Source: Amycolatopsis echigonensis (GTDB lineage Bacteria > Actinomycetota > Actinomycetes > Mycobacteriales > Pseudonocardiaceae). Taken from it: a DNA stretch of 64,000 nt. The stretch covers positions 62,001-126,000 of the forward strand of contig NZ_JACJHR010000017.1 in assembly GCF_014174495.1 (NCBI RefSeq), read 5' to 3'. How positions within the stretch are numbered: the stretch's first letter is position 1; the number at the start of each line of letters is the position of its first letter. This document shows, in pieces, positions 10,101-17,580 of the stretch. The notes under the pieces are model-generated. The model saw only the letters and a list, made by a program, of their open reading frames with translations, did no database searches and was not told the DNA's origin. Made by a program: the position numbers and the translations under genes.

Positions 10101-10403
10101 CAGGCGATGCAGCTGATCGGCTCGTCGCACAACGGCCCGGTGTCCACCTCGCTGACCGTGCACTACAGCGACGGCTCCAGCGCGGATCTTCCGGTGACGT
10201 TCGGCGACTGGGCCGGTTCGACGCCGTCCGGCACGACTGTCGTGCTCGACATGCCGCACCGCATCAAGGCGGGCAGCGGTATCGACGGCCCGCCGGTGCG
10301 GCTGTTCGGCCTCACCTCCACAGTGGACGGCGCCAAGACCGTCCAGTCGGTGAGCCTGCCGAACGACCCGCGCGTGCAGCTCTACGCGATCACCCTGGCC
10401 TGA
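7143..10403 (+). CDS. Secreted GH92-family alpha-mannosidase
   Basis: This 1,086-residue exported glycosidase should trim alpha-mannosides outside the cell. Residues 1-31 are a Sec signal peptide (QKRR, a hydrophobic core, then ASA). The GH92 catalytic region spans about residues 35-780, opening with VNPFVGTQNFGNTFPGA. It carries the NEP segment NEPDLLSPYMYNWVG and the hallmark GNDDLGTMSAWYVFSSLGLY. A beta-sandwich of the NEW3 type follows (about 820-930; VNLNL-like strands ending VPANTPVGTYSVQLKA). A C-terminal domain of about 170 residues begins at a two-cysteine motif, CATTSGTQC, and may bind carbohydrate. The start is ATG 7143 with GGAGG eight bases upstream; the longer open frame to 6801 lacks a start with any support. 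Confidence 0.92.
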   Translation: MWSQKRRAAAIAAAGFVVAGLVSGTPASAAAADPVSLVNPFVGTQNFGNTFPGASAPFGMVQVSPDTGGQGGYDYQQNSIYGFSQTHLSGVGCGVMGELPVMPTTGAVDSVDKNSYKSEYSHDDEKAEPGYYRVGLKKYGVNAELTATPRTGWQRYTFPSTGQANVLFNTGQANQSVKDSEIHVVGDRTLEGRVRAGGFCAGHDEHTVYFTATFDRPFASYGTWRGTTRTAGSRDAAGTGGNGAWVSFDAATDHDVVLKVGLSYTGLAGARDNLAKETGDSYDFDATRAALRKQWADRLGAIKISGGTVERQTAFYTALYHAQLHPNLAGDLSGDYAGFDGKVHRADGYTPYQNFSLWDTYRPQNQLLEMLEPQVARDVALSVVAIGRDGGWLPRWALAGSETNIMTGDPVTPFLVEAWSKGLLAGHEDEAYALLKKNATTTPPADSPYNGRSGVNYYNDRGYIPSGLTLGKDCAAKGGDNDCEHPTSATMEYSAADAALALMAKGLGHQEDARMFADRGQWYRNVWNAADKQFRPRTTDGTWLTPYNPVDADHQFHEGGAYQYQWLVPQDPAGLADLMGGKQATEKRLDSFFAYDNLLKDPAGTTRNDWIASPYDYYAKATYNPNNEPDLLSPYMYNWVGAPAKTATVVRAAMTLFTTGPDGMTGNDDLGTMSAWYVFSSLGLYPTMSGANFLAVSSPQFDSATVQIGQYEGRQGGTLTVTAPGASDTNRYVQSVSLNGRDVRQTWLDWSAVSHGGELAYQVGATPSSWGTQPGTEPPSVNKATGDLRRQVDATLRPSSVVLPQQSAAQTVHLNLDVLGQNPGAQPVFVTSSAPSGWQVRTEPLQLLWSSQLPTQKTAPVTVTVPANTPVGTYSVQLKASGPGANTVTRTASIEVREPTVCATTSGTQCAVDLSHDRNHDGTATVAASTEGNFDGSGWSYDADLMPPAGPFVHNGVTYAAPDPTGTAVNFVEARGQSLLLPAGKHQAMQLIGSSHNGPVSTSLTVHYSDGSSADLPVTFGDWAGSTPSGTTVVLDMPHRIKAGSGIDGPPVRLFGLTSTVDGAKTVQSVSLPNDPRVQLYAITLA

Positions 10404-10407
10404 GCCC

Positions 10408-10452
10408 GGCCGGGTTCGCCGGTTCCCTCCCCTGCGTCCGGCGAACCCGGCC
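10408..10452. terminator. Bidirectional hairpin terminator
   Basis: A perfect 15-bp inverted repeat (GGCCGGGTTCGCCGG at 10408-10422, complement at 10438-10452) with a 15-nt loop lies between the convergent GH92 and transporter-glycosyltransferase genes. There is no T-run, as is common in actinomycetes. Confidence 0.8.
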
Positions 10453-10473
10453 ACCCCCAGTCCCCCGCAAGCC

Positions 10474-12489
10474 TCAGGCGGCCGCGGGCACCGCCGCGAC
10501 CCGGCCCATCGCCTCGCCGTAACACGCCTCGAACGAATCCAAACTGGACTCCAGCGCGTGCCCGGCGATCATCTTGCCGCTCGCTGCCCCCATCCGTGCC
10601 AACGTCGCCGGGTCGGCGACGACTGCGCGCAGCCGTTCGGCCAGCTCCTCCACGTTGCCCGGTTCGAACAGCCAGCCGTTGTAGCCCGGGCGGCACAAGT
10701 GCGGCAGCGCCATCGCGTCCGCGACCACCACCGGCTTCCCCGCCGCCATCGCCTCCATCGTCGCGAGGCTCTGCAGTTCGGCGATGCCCGGCATGCAGAA
10801 GACGTCCGCGGCCGCGTAGGCGTCCAGCAAGTCCTCTTCGGACACGAACCCGCGGAACCGCACCCGGTCGGCGATCCCCAGCTCGGCGGTCAGCTTTTCC
10901 CACTCCGCCCGGCACGAACCGTCACCGATGAGCTCCGCCCGCAAACCGGGCACGAGCGCGACCGCGCGCAACAGCTCGTCGACGCGCTTCTCTTCGTCGA
11001 GCCGACCGACGAACAACACCGTCGGATCGCCGGACGAGCGCGACACGGTACGCGACCGGTAGCGGTCGATGTCGATACCGCACGACACCGGGATCGCACG
11101 CTTCGGGAAACCGTTGTCGTGCAACAGTTCCACCGCACGCGGGGTCGGCGCGGTGACGACGCGGGCCGAAGAGAACACGCGCGTCAGGTCGCGCCACGCC
11201 CACCGCGAGGCCGCGCCGCGCAGCCATTCCGGCACTCGTACGTGGCCGAACAGGTTTTCCGGCATGAAGTGGTTCGTCGCCACCGCCGGGACGCCCATCG
11301 CGGCGGCGTGCTTCAGCACGTACCTGCCGACCACGAAATGCGCCTGGACGTGGACAAGGTCCGGCTGCAACTCCTCCAGCAGCGCAGCGACGTCCTTGCT
11401 CACCTCCCAGGGCAGGCCGATCCGGAAGGTCCGGTGGAACGGGGTGCGGTGCGACCGGACGCGGTGCACCACGACGTCGCCGTCTCTTTCGGTGCGCGCC
11501 GGGCCCTCCGGGTCGACGCTGATCACGTGGACCTCGTGGCCGCGGCCGGCGAGTCCGGCGGACAGCCGGTACGCGAACTGCGCCGCGCCGTTGACGTCCG
11601 GCGGATAGGTTTCGGCGGCGACCACGATGCGCAAAGCCCGGTCGTCGTTCACAGGGTGCTCCGATCTGGTGGAGTGAACAGGAGAAGAACTGCCGCGGCT
11701 CAGCACCGCGACGCCGCCGACCGCCAACACGGCCGCGGTCAGCGCGACCGCGGTCGCCATGGGGTCGAGATGGGTGGCTTCGCCGAGCACCCCGGCGCCG
11801 AGACCCACCGCGACCAGCGGGTCCACGACGGTCAAGCACGCGACGGCGAGATGCGGCGGGCCGCACCGGTAGGACAGCTGCACGAGCCAGCCGCCGACCA
11901 CCAGCGCCGTCACCATCGCGGCGACGGACACCGCGGTGCTGAAGTCGACGGTGCCGTCGCGGACTTCGAGGGAAACCGCTCGCATCAATACCGAAACGAA
12001 GCCGTAGGCAGCGCCGCCGGCCGCGCCGAAACACAGTCCGCGGATCGACGGACGGGAAGCGAGCGCGCCGACCAGCGTCAGCAGCGCCACGACCCCCAGC
12101 ACCAGCAATGCCGCCCGCGTTTGCGCGTCGGCGCCGACCGCGGTGCTCGTGGTGCTGCCCGCGGCGACGGTCACGAACGTCCCGACGCCGAGCATCGTGA
12201 CCGCGACCGCGGGAAGATCCCGCCGCCTCCGGTCGAGAATCGCGGTGATCGCCACGGCGATCACCCCGACCGGCTGCACGACGGTCAGCGGAGCCATCCC
12301 CAGCGCGACCGCGTGGACGCCCGCCCCCGAACCGAGCAGGGCCAGCCCGCCGAGCCAGCGCGGCGCCCGGATCAGCTCCCCGAGCCGCGTGCGACCGGCC
12401 AGCCCGGTCACCACGCCGTGCTGCAGAAGTGCGCCGGAGGAAAAGAAAACCGCGCCGACCAGGGCAAGCGCAATGGCGAGAATCGTCAT
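10474..12489 (-). CDS. DMT-like membrane transporter fused to a GT4 glycosyltransferase
   Basis: One uninterrupted frame encodes 671 residues in two parts. Residues 1-275 form about nine or ten membrane helices like a DMT/EamA- or NIPA-type protein (GVHAVALGMAPLTVVQPVGV, LTVVDPLVAVGLGAGVLGEA). Residues about 290-671 are a GT-B family 4 glycosyltransferase of the PimB/MshA type (PPDVNGAAQFAYRLSAGLAG, VLFVGRLDEEKRVDELL, and the EX7E-like EAMAAGKPVVVADAMALPHL). A likely role is lipid- or envelope-linked glycan assembly at the inner membrane. An in-frame GTG at 11652, preceded by GGAG at six bases, could start the glycosyltransferase separately. The ATG at 12489 overlaps the stop of the DUF998 gene (ATGA), so the two are translationally coupled. 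Confidence 0.85.
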   Translation of the reverse strand: MTILAIALALVGAVFFSSGALLQHGVVTGLAGRTRLGELIRAPRWLGGLALLGSGAGVHAVALGMAPLTVVQPVGVIAVAITAILDRRRRDLPAVAVTMLGVGTFVTVAAGSTTSTAVGADAQTRAALLVLGVVALLTLVGALASRPSIRGLCFGAAGGAAYGFVSVLMRAVSLEVRDGTVDFSTAVSVAAMVTALVVGGWLVQLSYRCGPPHLAVACLTVVDPLVAVGLGAGVLGEATHLDPMATAVALTAAVLAVGGVAVLSRGSSSPVHSTRSEHPVNDDRALRIVVAAETYPPDVNGAAQFAYRLSAGLAGRGHEVHVISVDPEGPARTERDGDVVVHRVRSHRTPFHRTFRIGLPWEVSKDVAALLEELQPDLVHVQAHFVVGRYVLKHAAAMGVPAVATNHFMPENLFGHVRVPEWLRGAASRWAWRDLTRVFSSARVVTAPTPRAVELLHDNGFPKRAIPVSCGIDIDRYRSRTVSRSSGDPTVLFVGRLDEEKRVDELLRAVALVPGLRAELIGDGSCRAEWEKLTAELGIADRVRFRGFVSEEDLLDAYAAADVFCMPGIAELQSLATMEAMAAGKPVVVADAMALPHLCRPGYNGWLFEPGNVEELAERLRAVVADPATLARMGAASGKMIAGHALESSLDSFEACYGEAMGRVAAVPAAA

Positions 12490-13118
12490 GAGGCCACCTC
12501 GGCTCGCGCCATCGCGGTGACGGCGAAAAGCTGTGCGTAGAGCAGGGCGTACAGCACTCGTTCGAACAACCCCAGGAATTCGGGCACGGACTGTTCCAGC
12601 AATGGCGCGTGCGCCAGCAGAAAGGCGAGCGAAGCGACACCGGAGGCCAGCGAAAGCCAGCGCACCGCCTTCGCTTCCGGCCGGCGGCGTGCCAGCAGCC
12701 ATCCCGCCAGCGGCAGGCACACGAACATCGCCGCACCGGCATATCGGTGCACCGCACCGGAAAACGACGTCTCGACGCCGGTCGGATCAGTCGGGAAGAA
12801 CGTCGCGACGACCAATCCGGCCGCCCACAACACGATCAGCACCGACTCCGGGCTGCGGCTCGGCAACCCCTGCTTGAGCAGTGCGTGCCGGACGGCCAGC
12901 GACGCGCCGGCCAACCCGAGCGAAGCCGCCGCCAGCAGCACTGCTCCGCCGGGCGGGAAAACGTAGTCGCTGATGACGTCGCGGACCGGGTCGACGACGC
13001 CCGCCGCGACCAGGTGCAACAGGAAGATCGGCACCAGCGAGAAAGCCAAGGCCGCGGTGGCGATCACCGGCACCGTCGCCCTGGCTTTCCGCGTTATGAG
13101 GGTCACATCGATCAGCAT
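12486..13118 (-). CDS. DUF998-family integral membrane protein
   Basis: This is a 210-residue membrane protein with six predicted helices. DUF998-like landmarks are HLVAAGVVDPVRDVISDYV after helix 1, FPTDPTG between helices 3 and 4, and SGAVHRYAGAAMF. The function of the family is not established. It forms an operon with the transporter-glycosyltransferase gene through a 4-bp ATGA overlap, which suggests a shared envelope role. The start at ATG 13118 was chosen because it leads directly into the first helix; it has no strong Shine-Dalgarno sequence, so an upstream start is possible. Confidence 0.75.
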   Translation of the reverse strand: MLIDVTLITRKARATVPVIATAALAFSLVPIFLLHLVAAGVVDPVRDVISDYVFPPGGAVLLAAASLGLAGASLAVRHALLKQGLPSRSPESVLIVLWAAGLVVATFFPTDPTGVETSFSGAVHRYAGAAMFVCLPLAGWLLARRRPEAKAVRWLSLASGVASLAFLLAHAPLLEQSVPEFLGLFERVLYALLYAQLFAVTAMARAEVAS

Positions 13119-13511
13119 GCTGGCGGTCGTGACCGCCCGGCATCGGGGAACACCCTGAGATGCACCCCGGGAATCCGCAGCCGGTCCAGGGCCTCTCCCG
13201 GCCGGATCGGACCGGGCGCGCGCTTCGGGTTCGCCGTCGGCGAGGCCGGACAAACTGCCTCAAACGCGACCCGAATAGGACGTTATACACCGGCCGGCGC
13301 GGCGTGATCATACTGTCCTTTGTGGACTTTCGGGTCCCTCACCCGGGTGGATGTTGGTTCCACCGGGTGAGGCCGCGAGCCGCCGCCCTCGCCCTGCTGA
13401 CGGCGCGAAACCGGGCGGTGGCACGCCGCGTTCGCCGGGCGCGGCGCGGTTGCCGGTGCCCGGGCCCCGTGTTCAGATCCCCGCGAACCCAGCCAAAGGA
13501 GCGCAATTCCC
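13119..13511. other. Intergenic region between divergent genes, with a hairpin
   Basis: No gene was recognised in these 393 bp. They separate the divergent DUF998 and OmpA-like lipoprotein genes and must hold both promoters. A stem-loop at 13337-13372 pairs CCTCACCCGGGTGGA with its near-complement across a short loop. It is about 140 bp before the lipoprotein start and could be a leader structure or an operator. AAGGAG lies ten bases before the lipoprotein ATG. Confidence 0.6.
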
Positions 13512-14075
13512 ATGCAGAGGGCACTCGTCAAGGCGGTCGTCGGGGCCGCAGCCGTCATCGCGCTGGTCAGCGCGTGCGGGTCGGGCGGATCGAACACCTC
13601 GTCCGGATCCGGAGCGTCCGGGCAGAACACCGCCCAGTCCAGCGGAGCCGCACAGCCGAGCGGAGCCGCGCAGTCCGGCGAAGCCGGGCAGAACGGCGCG
13701 TCCGGCCAGAACGGAGCCCCCGGGCAGAACAGCCCGGCCGCACAAGCGGTCACCGCGGCGATCCAGCAGGCCTCGCAGGCCTCGCCGATCAAGTTCGAGC
13801 CGGAGAAGGCGGAACTGACCGGCCAGGCCAAGGAAGGCCTCGCCGCGATCGCGAAAGCCATGCAGGGCAACGACGTCAAGCTGAAGGTCGAGACCCACGC
13901 CGGCTACCCGGACGCGGAGAAGGCCAAGAAGCTGTCCGAGCAGCGCGCTGAGGCGATCACCTCCGCGCTCGAGGCCGACGGCGTCGCCAAGGACCGCGTG
14001 CAGGCCGAGCCGAGCGGAAGCGAAAAGGCGCAGGGCGACCAGGCGTTGGACACGCAGCTCAGCGTCGCTTCGTGA
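13512..14075 (+). CDS. OmpA-like lipoprotein with low-complexity linker
   Basis: This 187-residue exported lipoprotein has a signal peptide with lipobox LVSAC (Cys at residue 22), so it should be anchored to the outer face of the membrane. Residues about 25-75 are a Gly/Ser/Gln/Ala linker with repeated GAAQ, SGQNGA and GQN units. Residues about 90-185 resemble an OmpA/MotB peptidoglycan-binding domain: PIKFEPEKAELT, then AIAKAMQGNDVKLKVETHAG, then KLSEQRAEAITSALEADGVA with the conserved helix arginine. It probably links the membrane to peptidoglycan. The stop overlaps the start of the pyruvyltransferase-like gene (GTGA), so the two are cotranscribed. Confidence 0.82.
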   Translation: MQRALVKAVVGAAAVIALVSACGSGGSNTSSGSGASGQNTAQSSGAAQPSGAAQSGEAGQNGASGQNGAPGQNSPAAQAVTAAIQQASQASPIKFEPEKAELTGQAKEGLAAIAKAMQGNDVKLKVETHAGYPDAEKAKKLSEQRAEAITSALEADGVAKDRVQAEPSGSEKAQGDQALDTQLSVAS

Positions 14076-15244
14076 CCCGTGCCCCGTCCCCCCGCCGGCA
14101 TTACCTGGTCGGGCCGAGCGGCTATCCGAACTTCGGCGACGAACTGATCGCCGCCGCTTGGATCCGCCGCTTGGCCCGCACCGAACCGGACGCCGAAGTC
14201 TGGCTCGACACGCATTCTCCGGGACCGGCGCAGCATTTGTTCGGCGACCTGCACCCGCGTTTGCGCTGCACGGACACCTTGTGGCGGCTGTGCGGCGAAG
14301 CGCCGTCGGACGATCCGTGGGAAGTCGCGTCCTGGGTGCAGGCCGCGGTGCACGACCCCGGTCGGGCGCCGCGCTGGGACGCGGGCATCGAGCTGCTCGG
14401 CCGGCTCGACGTCGTGCACTTGATCGGCGGCGGCTATGTCAACGCGCTGTGGCCCCGGCACCTCGGACTGGTCGCCGGGGCCGCGGCGGCCGCGCAGCGT
14501 TCCGGTGCGCGCTCGGCGATGACCGGGCAGGGCTTCATCCCGTTCTCCGCAGGCGCGGCCGGGCTGTTGCGCACGCTCGCCGAGCGGTTCGACGTCGTCG
14601 ACGTCCGCGACGATCCGTCCGGCGAACTCCTGCACGGCGTCCCGGGCGTCACCCGGACCTGCGACGACGTCTTCCTCGACCCGCATCCGCCGACGACGCC
14701 GACGACACGCGAGTTCGTGCTGTGCATGCAGTCGGACATCGGCGCCGAGCAGCCGTCCGTGCTCGCCGCGCAGGTGCTCGACCTGGTGCGCGCGTGGCGG
14801 CTCCCGCCGGCCGAACTCGCTGTGGTGGAAGGGATTCCTCGCGTCGACCGCGAGGTTTTCGCGTTGCTGGAGCACGAACTGCCCGGCGCGGAATTCCATC
14901 CGTTCCGCGACGTATGGCAGCGCGGCCTTCCGCTCGCGCCAGGGCAGACCTGGATCTCCAGCCGCTTCCACCTGCACCTGGTCGCCGCCGCGGCGGGCGC
15001 GACAGGCGTGGCCGTCGACGTTTCGCCGGAGTACTACACCACGAAACACCGGAGTCTCATCGAACTCGGTTCCGGGTGGACGCTCGTGGCCGCCGGCGCC
15101 GAGAAGCCGCCGGAACGCCCTTCCGGCACCGGATTTCCGGCGCACGTCCTGCATCACTGCGCGAATCTGAAGCGCTCGGTCGCCGAAGCCGTGTACGGCC
15201 CGGAATTGCCGAAGACCCGCACCCGGTGGCCGCGGCTCAGTTGA
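14072..15244 (+). CDS. Polysaccharide pyruvyl transferase family protein
   Basis: This 390-residue protein resembles CsaB/PssM-type polysaccharide pyruvyltransferases, which add ketal-linked pyruvate to cell-wall or exopolysaccharide sugars. Family features are the N-terminal GPSGYPNFGDELIAAAWIRR, the central HLIGGGYVNALWPRHLGLV, and the C-terminal SSRFHLHLVAAAAGATGVAV with the conserved Arg-His pair. It begins with GTG at 14072 overlapping the lipoprotein stop. Its 3' end overlaps the convergent MHS transporter gene by 8 bp. Substrate and acceptor are unknown. The neighbouring glycosyltransferase suggests an envelope glycan. Confidence 0.82.
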   Translation: MTRAPSPRRHYLVGPSGYPNFGDELIAAAWIRRLARTEPDAEVWLDTHSPGPAQHLFGDLHPRLRCTDTLWRLCGEAPSDDPWEVASWVQAAVHDPGRAPRWDAGIELLGRLDVVHLIGGGYVNALWPRHLGLVAGAAAAAQRSGARSAMTGQGFIPFSAGAAGLLRTLAERFDVVDVRDDPSGELLHGVPGVTRTCDDVFLDPHPPTTPTTREFVLCMQSDIGAEQPSVLAAQVLDLVRAWRLPPAELAVVEGIPRVDREVFALLEHELPGAEFHPFRDVWQRGLPLAPGQTWISSRFHLHLVAAAAGATGVAVDVSPEYYTTKHRSLIELGSGWTLVAAGAEKPPERPSGTGFPAHVLHHCANLKRSVAEAVYGPELPKTRTRWPRLS

Positions 15245-16553
15245 GCGCGCCGCGGCTCTGATCGGCGAGCGCGCCGAGCCCGATGCACACCGCACCGGCG
15301 AGGAACAGGAGCGAAACACCCCAGGTCGCGTGCGTCGCGGAGGCTTCCACGATCGCCAGCGCGGCGAGCGGCGCGAGCCCGCCGGACACCGCTCCCCCGA
15401 CCTCGCGGCCGGTGCCGAGGCCGGTCGAGCGGACCTCCGCCGGGAACTGTTTGGCCAGGAACGCGCCCTGCGCCGACAGCATCGCCGGAACCACGATGCC
15501 GGTCGCCAGCACGAGACCGAGCCAGATGAACCAGCTGGTGCCGGTGTCGAGAAGCCAGAAGAACGGGAACGCCAGCAACCCGGTGGCCACCGCCCCGGCG
15601 ACCACGACCTTCTTCGCCCCGACGCGGTCGCTGAGCCATCCGGCGATCGGCACCGTCACGATCGCCATCCCGCTCGCGATGCTGATGCCCAGCGCACCGA
15701 TATTCGCCGGGACACCGCGGAAATTCGTCAGGTAGGCGAGCGAGAAGGTCTTGAACACATAGCTGACGCCGTTGTAGCCGATAGTGATCACCATGACCAC
15801 CGTCAGCGCGCGCCAGTCGCTGCGGAACAGCTTCACCAGCGGCCGGTTCGCCCACCCGCGAGGGCGATTTTTCTTGCTGCGCACCAGGTTCTCGAACTCC
15901 GGGGTTTCCGGCACCCGGCGGCGCACCCACAGGCCGACGCCGACGAGCAGGAAGCTCGCCAGGAACGGGATCCGCCAGCCGAAGCCGTGCAGGAACTCTT
16001 TGTCCAAAGTGGTCAGTCCGGCGACGGCGAGCGAGGAGACGAGCAGCCCGACGTTCACGCCCAGCGCGGGCCACGAACCTTGCCGCCCGCGTTTCCGCGG
16101 ATCAGCGTGCTCGTACGCGACCGCGATCGCGCCGCCGAATTCCGCGCCCGCACCGAGTCCTTGCAGCAGCCGCAGCACGACGAGCAGCACTGGCGCGACA
16201 AGGCCGGCGCTCGCGTAACTCGGCAGCAGGCCGATCCCCGCCGAGGAGACGCCCATCAGCACGAACGTCCACGACAGCACCTTTTTGCGGCCGATCCGGT
16301 CGCCGAGCGCGCCGAACACGATGCCGCCGACCGGCCGGGCCAGGAACCCGACGGCGAACGTCGCGACCGAGGCCATGGTCGCGGCCGCGTCGTTGCCGGG
16401 CGGGAAGAACACGTGGCCGAACACCAGCGCGGCCATCGACGCGTAGAGGTAGAAATCGAACCACTCGAGCGCGGAGCCGACGACCACCGCCGCCCCGACT
16501 CCGCGCGGGGCTTTCCGGATCGTTCCGACGCTGTCGTGCACAACACTGGGCAT
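15237..16553 (-). CDS. MFS transporter, metabolite:H+ symporter (MHS) family
   Basis: This 438-residue, 12-helix transporter belongs to the group of ProP, ShiA and KgtP, which import organic acids or compatible solutes with protons. Typical features are GSALEWFDFYLYASMAALVF in helix 1, GDRIGRKKVL as motif A after helix 2, LLQGLGAGAEFGGAIAVAYE in helix 4, and GWRIPFLASFLLVGVGLWVR with RRRVPETPEF before the central loop. The ATG has GGAG nine bases upstream. Its promoter region carries the same 16-bp element as the acyl-CoA dehydrogenase promoter, so it probably imports the substrate of that pathway under IclR control. Confidence 0.9.
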   Translation of the reverse strand: MPSVVHDSVGTIRKAPRGVGAAVVVGSALEWFDFYLYASMAALVFGHVFFPPGNDAAATMASVATFAVGFLARPVGGIVFGALGDRIGRKKVLSWTFVLMGVSSAGIGLLPSYASAGLVAPVLLVVLRLLQGLGAGAEFGGAIAVAYEHADPRKRGRQGSWPALGVNVGLLVSSLAVAGLTTLDKEFLHGFGWRIPFLASFLLVGVGLWVRRRVPETPEFENLVRSKKNRPRGWANRPLVKLFRSDWRALTVVMVITIGYNGVSYVFKTFSLAYLTNFRGVPANIGALGISIASGMAIVTVPIAGWLSDRVGAKKVVVAGAVATGLLAFPFFWLLDTGTSWFIWLGLVLATGIVVPAMLSAQGAFLAKQFPAEVRSTGLGTGREVGGAVSGGLAPLAALAIVEASATHATWGVSLLFLAGAVCIGLGALADQSRGALN

Positions 16554-16615
16554 GGTCCTGCTCTCCGGAACTGGGGCACGGGCGAGCGGAAGCCAGCCGG
16601 CGCGCGCCGTTGCGT

Positions 16616-16649
16616 GCGTATTTGAGAACGCTTGATGCGTATATCCGGA
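16616..16649. promoter_or_regulatory. Predicted IclR-type operator upstream of the MHS transporter
   Basis: GCGTATTTGAGAACGC (16616-16631) is followed five bases later by GCGTATATCCGGA (16637-16649). The first element matches, with one difference, the reverse complement of 17547-17562 in front of the acyl-CoA dehydrogenase gene, and the second shares CGTATATCC with 17531-17539. A local IclR gene lies between the two sites. The operator role is inference from this duplication. Confidence 0.7.
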
Positions 16650-16697
16650 TGCTAAGAGACCGCGAACACACCGGTCAAGGGTCTTCGGGAATTCGGC

Positions 16698-17438
16698 TCA
16701 GCCCCGGCGCGAGGCTTCCCAGCGCTTCACGACCGCCGACGTGATGTCGGCCAGCGCGTCGCCGATCTCGGGCAGGCGGCCGGAAATCCGGGTGGTCGGG
16801 CCCGCGACCGCGATGGCCGCGACGACCTCTCCGTCGACCAGGATCGGCCGCGCCGCGGCGCTTACGTCGGGCAGGGTTTCGCCGCGGTTGAGCGCGACGC
16901 CCTTGGCGCGGACGGTGTCGAGTTCGTCCATCGCGGCCTGCACGCGATCCTCGTCCGGGAGCACCGACTTCAGGTACGCCTCACGCCGGCGCGCCGACCA
17001 GTACGCGAGGAAAATCTTGCCCGCACTCGGCGGGTACAGCGGCCGCCGGGTGCGCAGCGGCGCGGAGTAGCGGATCGGCTGCTCGGACTCGACGGCGTCC
17101 ACGTAGATCAGCGAATCGCCGACCGCGGCGCCGAGCATCACCGTCTCGCCGAACCGGCGGCGCAGCTCCTCCAAGGCGGGCCGGGCCGCGGTCGCGATGC
17201 CGGGCAGGCCGCCGGTGAGCAGGTTCCCCAGCGCCGGGCCGAGCCGGTAGGTTCCGTCGGTCTCGACCAGATAGCCGGTCGACACCAGGCCTTTGACCAG
17301 GCCGAACACCGAGGATTTCGGCGCGTCGAGCGCGACGGCCAGCTCGTGCAGCCGCATCCCGGGCTGCCGTGCGACACACTCGAGGATGCTGGTGACGCGA
17401 CCGACTGTGCGGTGCGCCTTGGCAGTCGATTCGGTCAC
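16698..17438 (-). CDS. IclR-family transcriptional regulator
   Basis: This 246-residue regulator has an N-terminal winged helix (about residues 12-75; VTSILECVARQPGMRLHELA, DAPKSSVFGLVKGLVSTGYL) and a C-terminal IclR effector domain (about 85-245) with ETVMLGAAVGDSLIYVDAVE and PPSAGKIFLAYWS. The start is GTG 17438 because GGGGAGG precedes it at a normal distance. The open frame to 17483 is probably leader. It lies between the transporter and the acyl-CoA dehydrogenase/CoA-transferase operon, with matching operators facing both, so it likely controls import and degradation of one acid. The effector is unknown. Confidence 0.9.
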   Translation of the reverse strand: MTESTAKAHRTVGRVTSILECVARQPGMRLHELAVALDAPKSSVFGLVKGLVSTGYLVETDGTYRLGPALGNLLTGGLPGIATAARPALEELRRRFGETVMLGAAVGDSLIYVDAVESEQPIRYSAPLRTRRPLYPPSAGKIFLAYWSARRREAYLKSVLPDEDRVQAAMDELDTVRAKGVALNRGETLPDVSAAARPILVDGEVVAAIAVAGPTTRISGRLPEIGDALADITSAVVKRWEASRRG

Positions 17439-17530
17439 GGCAGCCTCCCCTGCGTTCGCAGATACGAACCCTATCGCGGCCACCGCCCCGGACGGCGCTT
17501 GACCCGACGCGCGCGCCGTTCTACGTTGAA

Positions 17531-17562
17531 CGTATATCCGAACTTAGCGTTCTCATATACGC
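17531..17562. promoter_or_regulatory. Predicted IclR-type operator in the divergent regulator/dehydrogenase promoter
   Basis: CGTATATCC (17531-17539) and GCGTTCTCATATACGC (17547-17562) lie just upstream of the acyl-CoA dehydrogenase. The 16-mer is the reverse complement of the transporter-side element with one mismatch, giving the consensus GCGTATWTGAGAACGC. It sits 19 bp before the GTG at 17581, so binding would block the promoter or early transcription, and could also autoregulate the IclR gene. Confidence 0.7.
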
Positions 17563-17580
17563 ACGATGGAGAGCAGCACC

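Noticed and set aside
7074..10454. Antisense frame of over 1,100 codons opposite the GH92 gene
   Set aside because: The composition is Val/Gly/Arg-rich shadow sequence, while the plus strand encodes a clear signal peptide and GH92 motifs.
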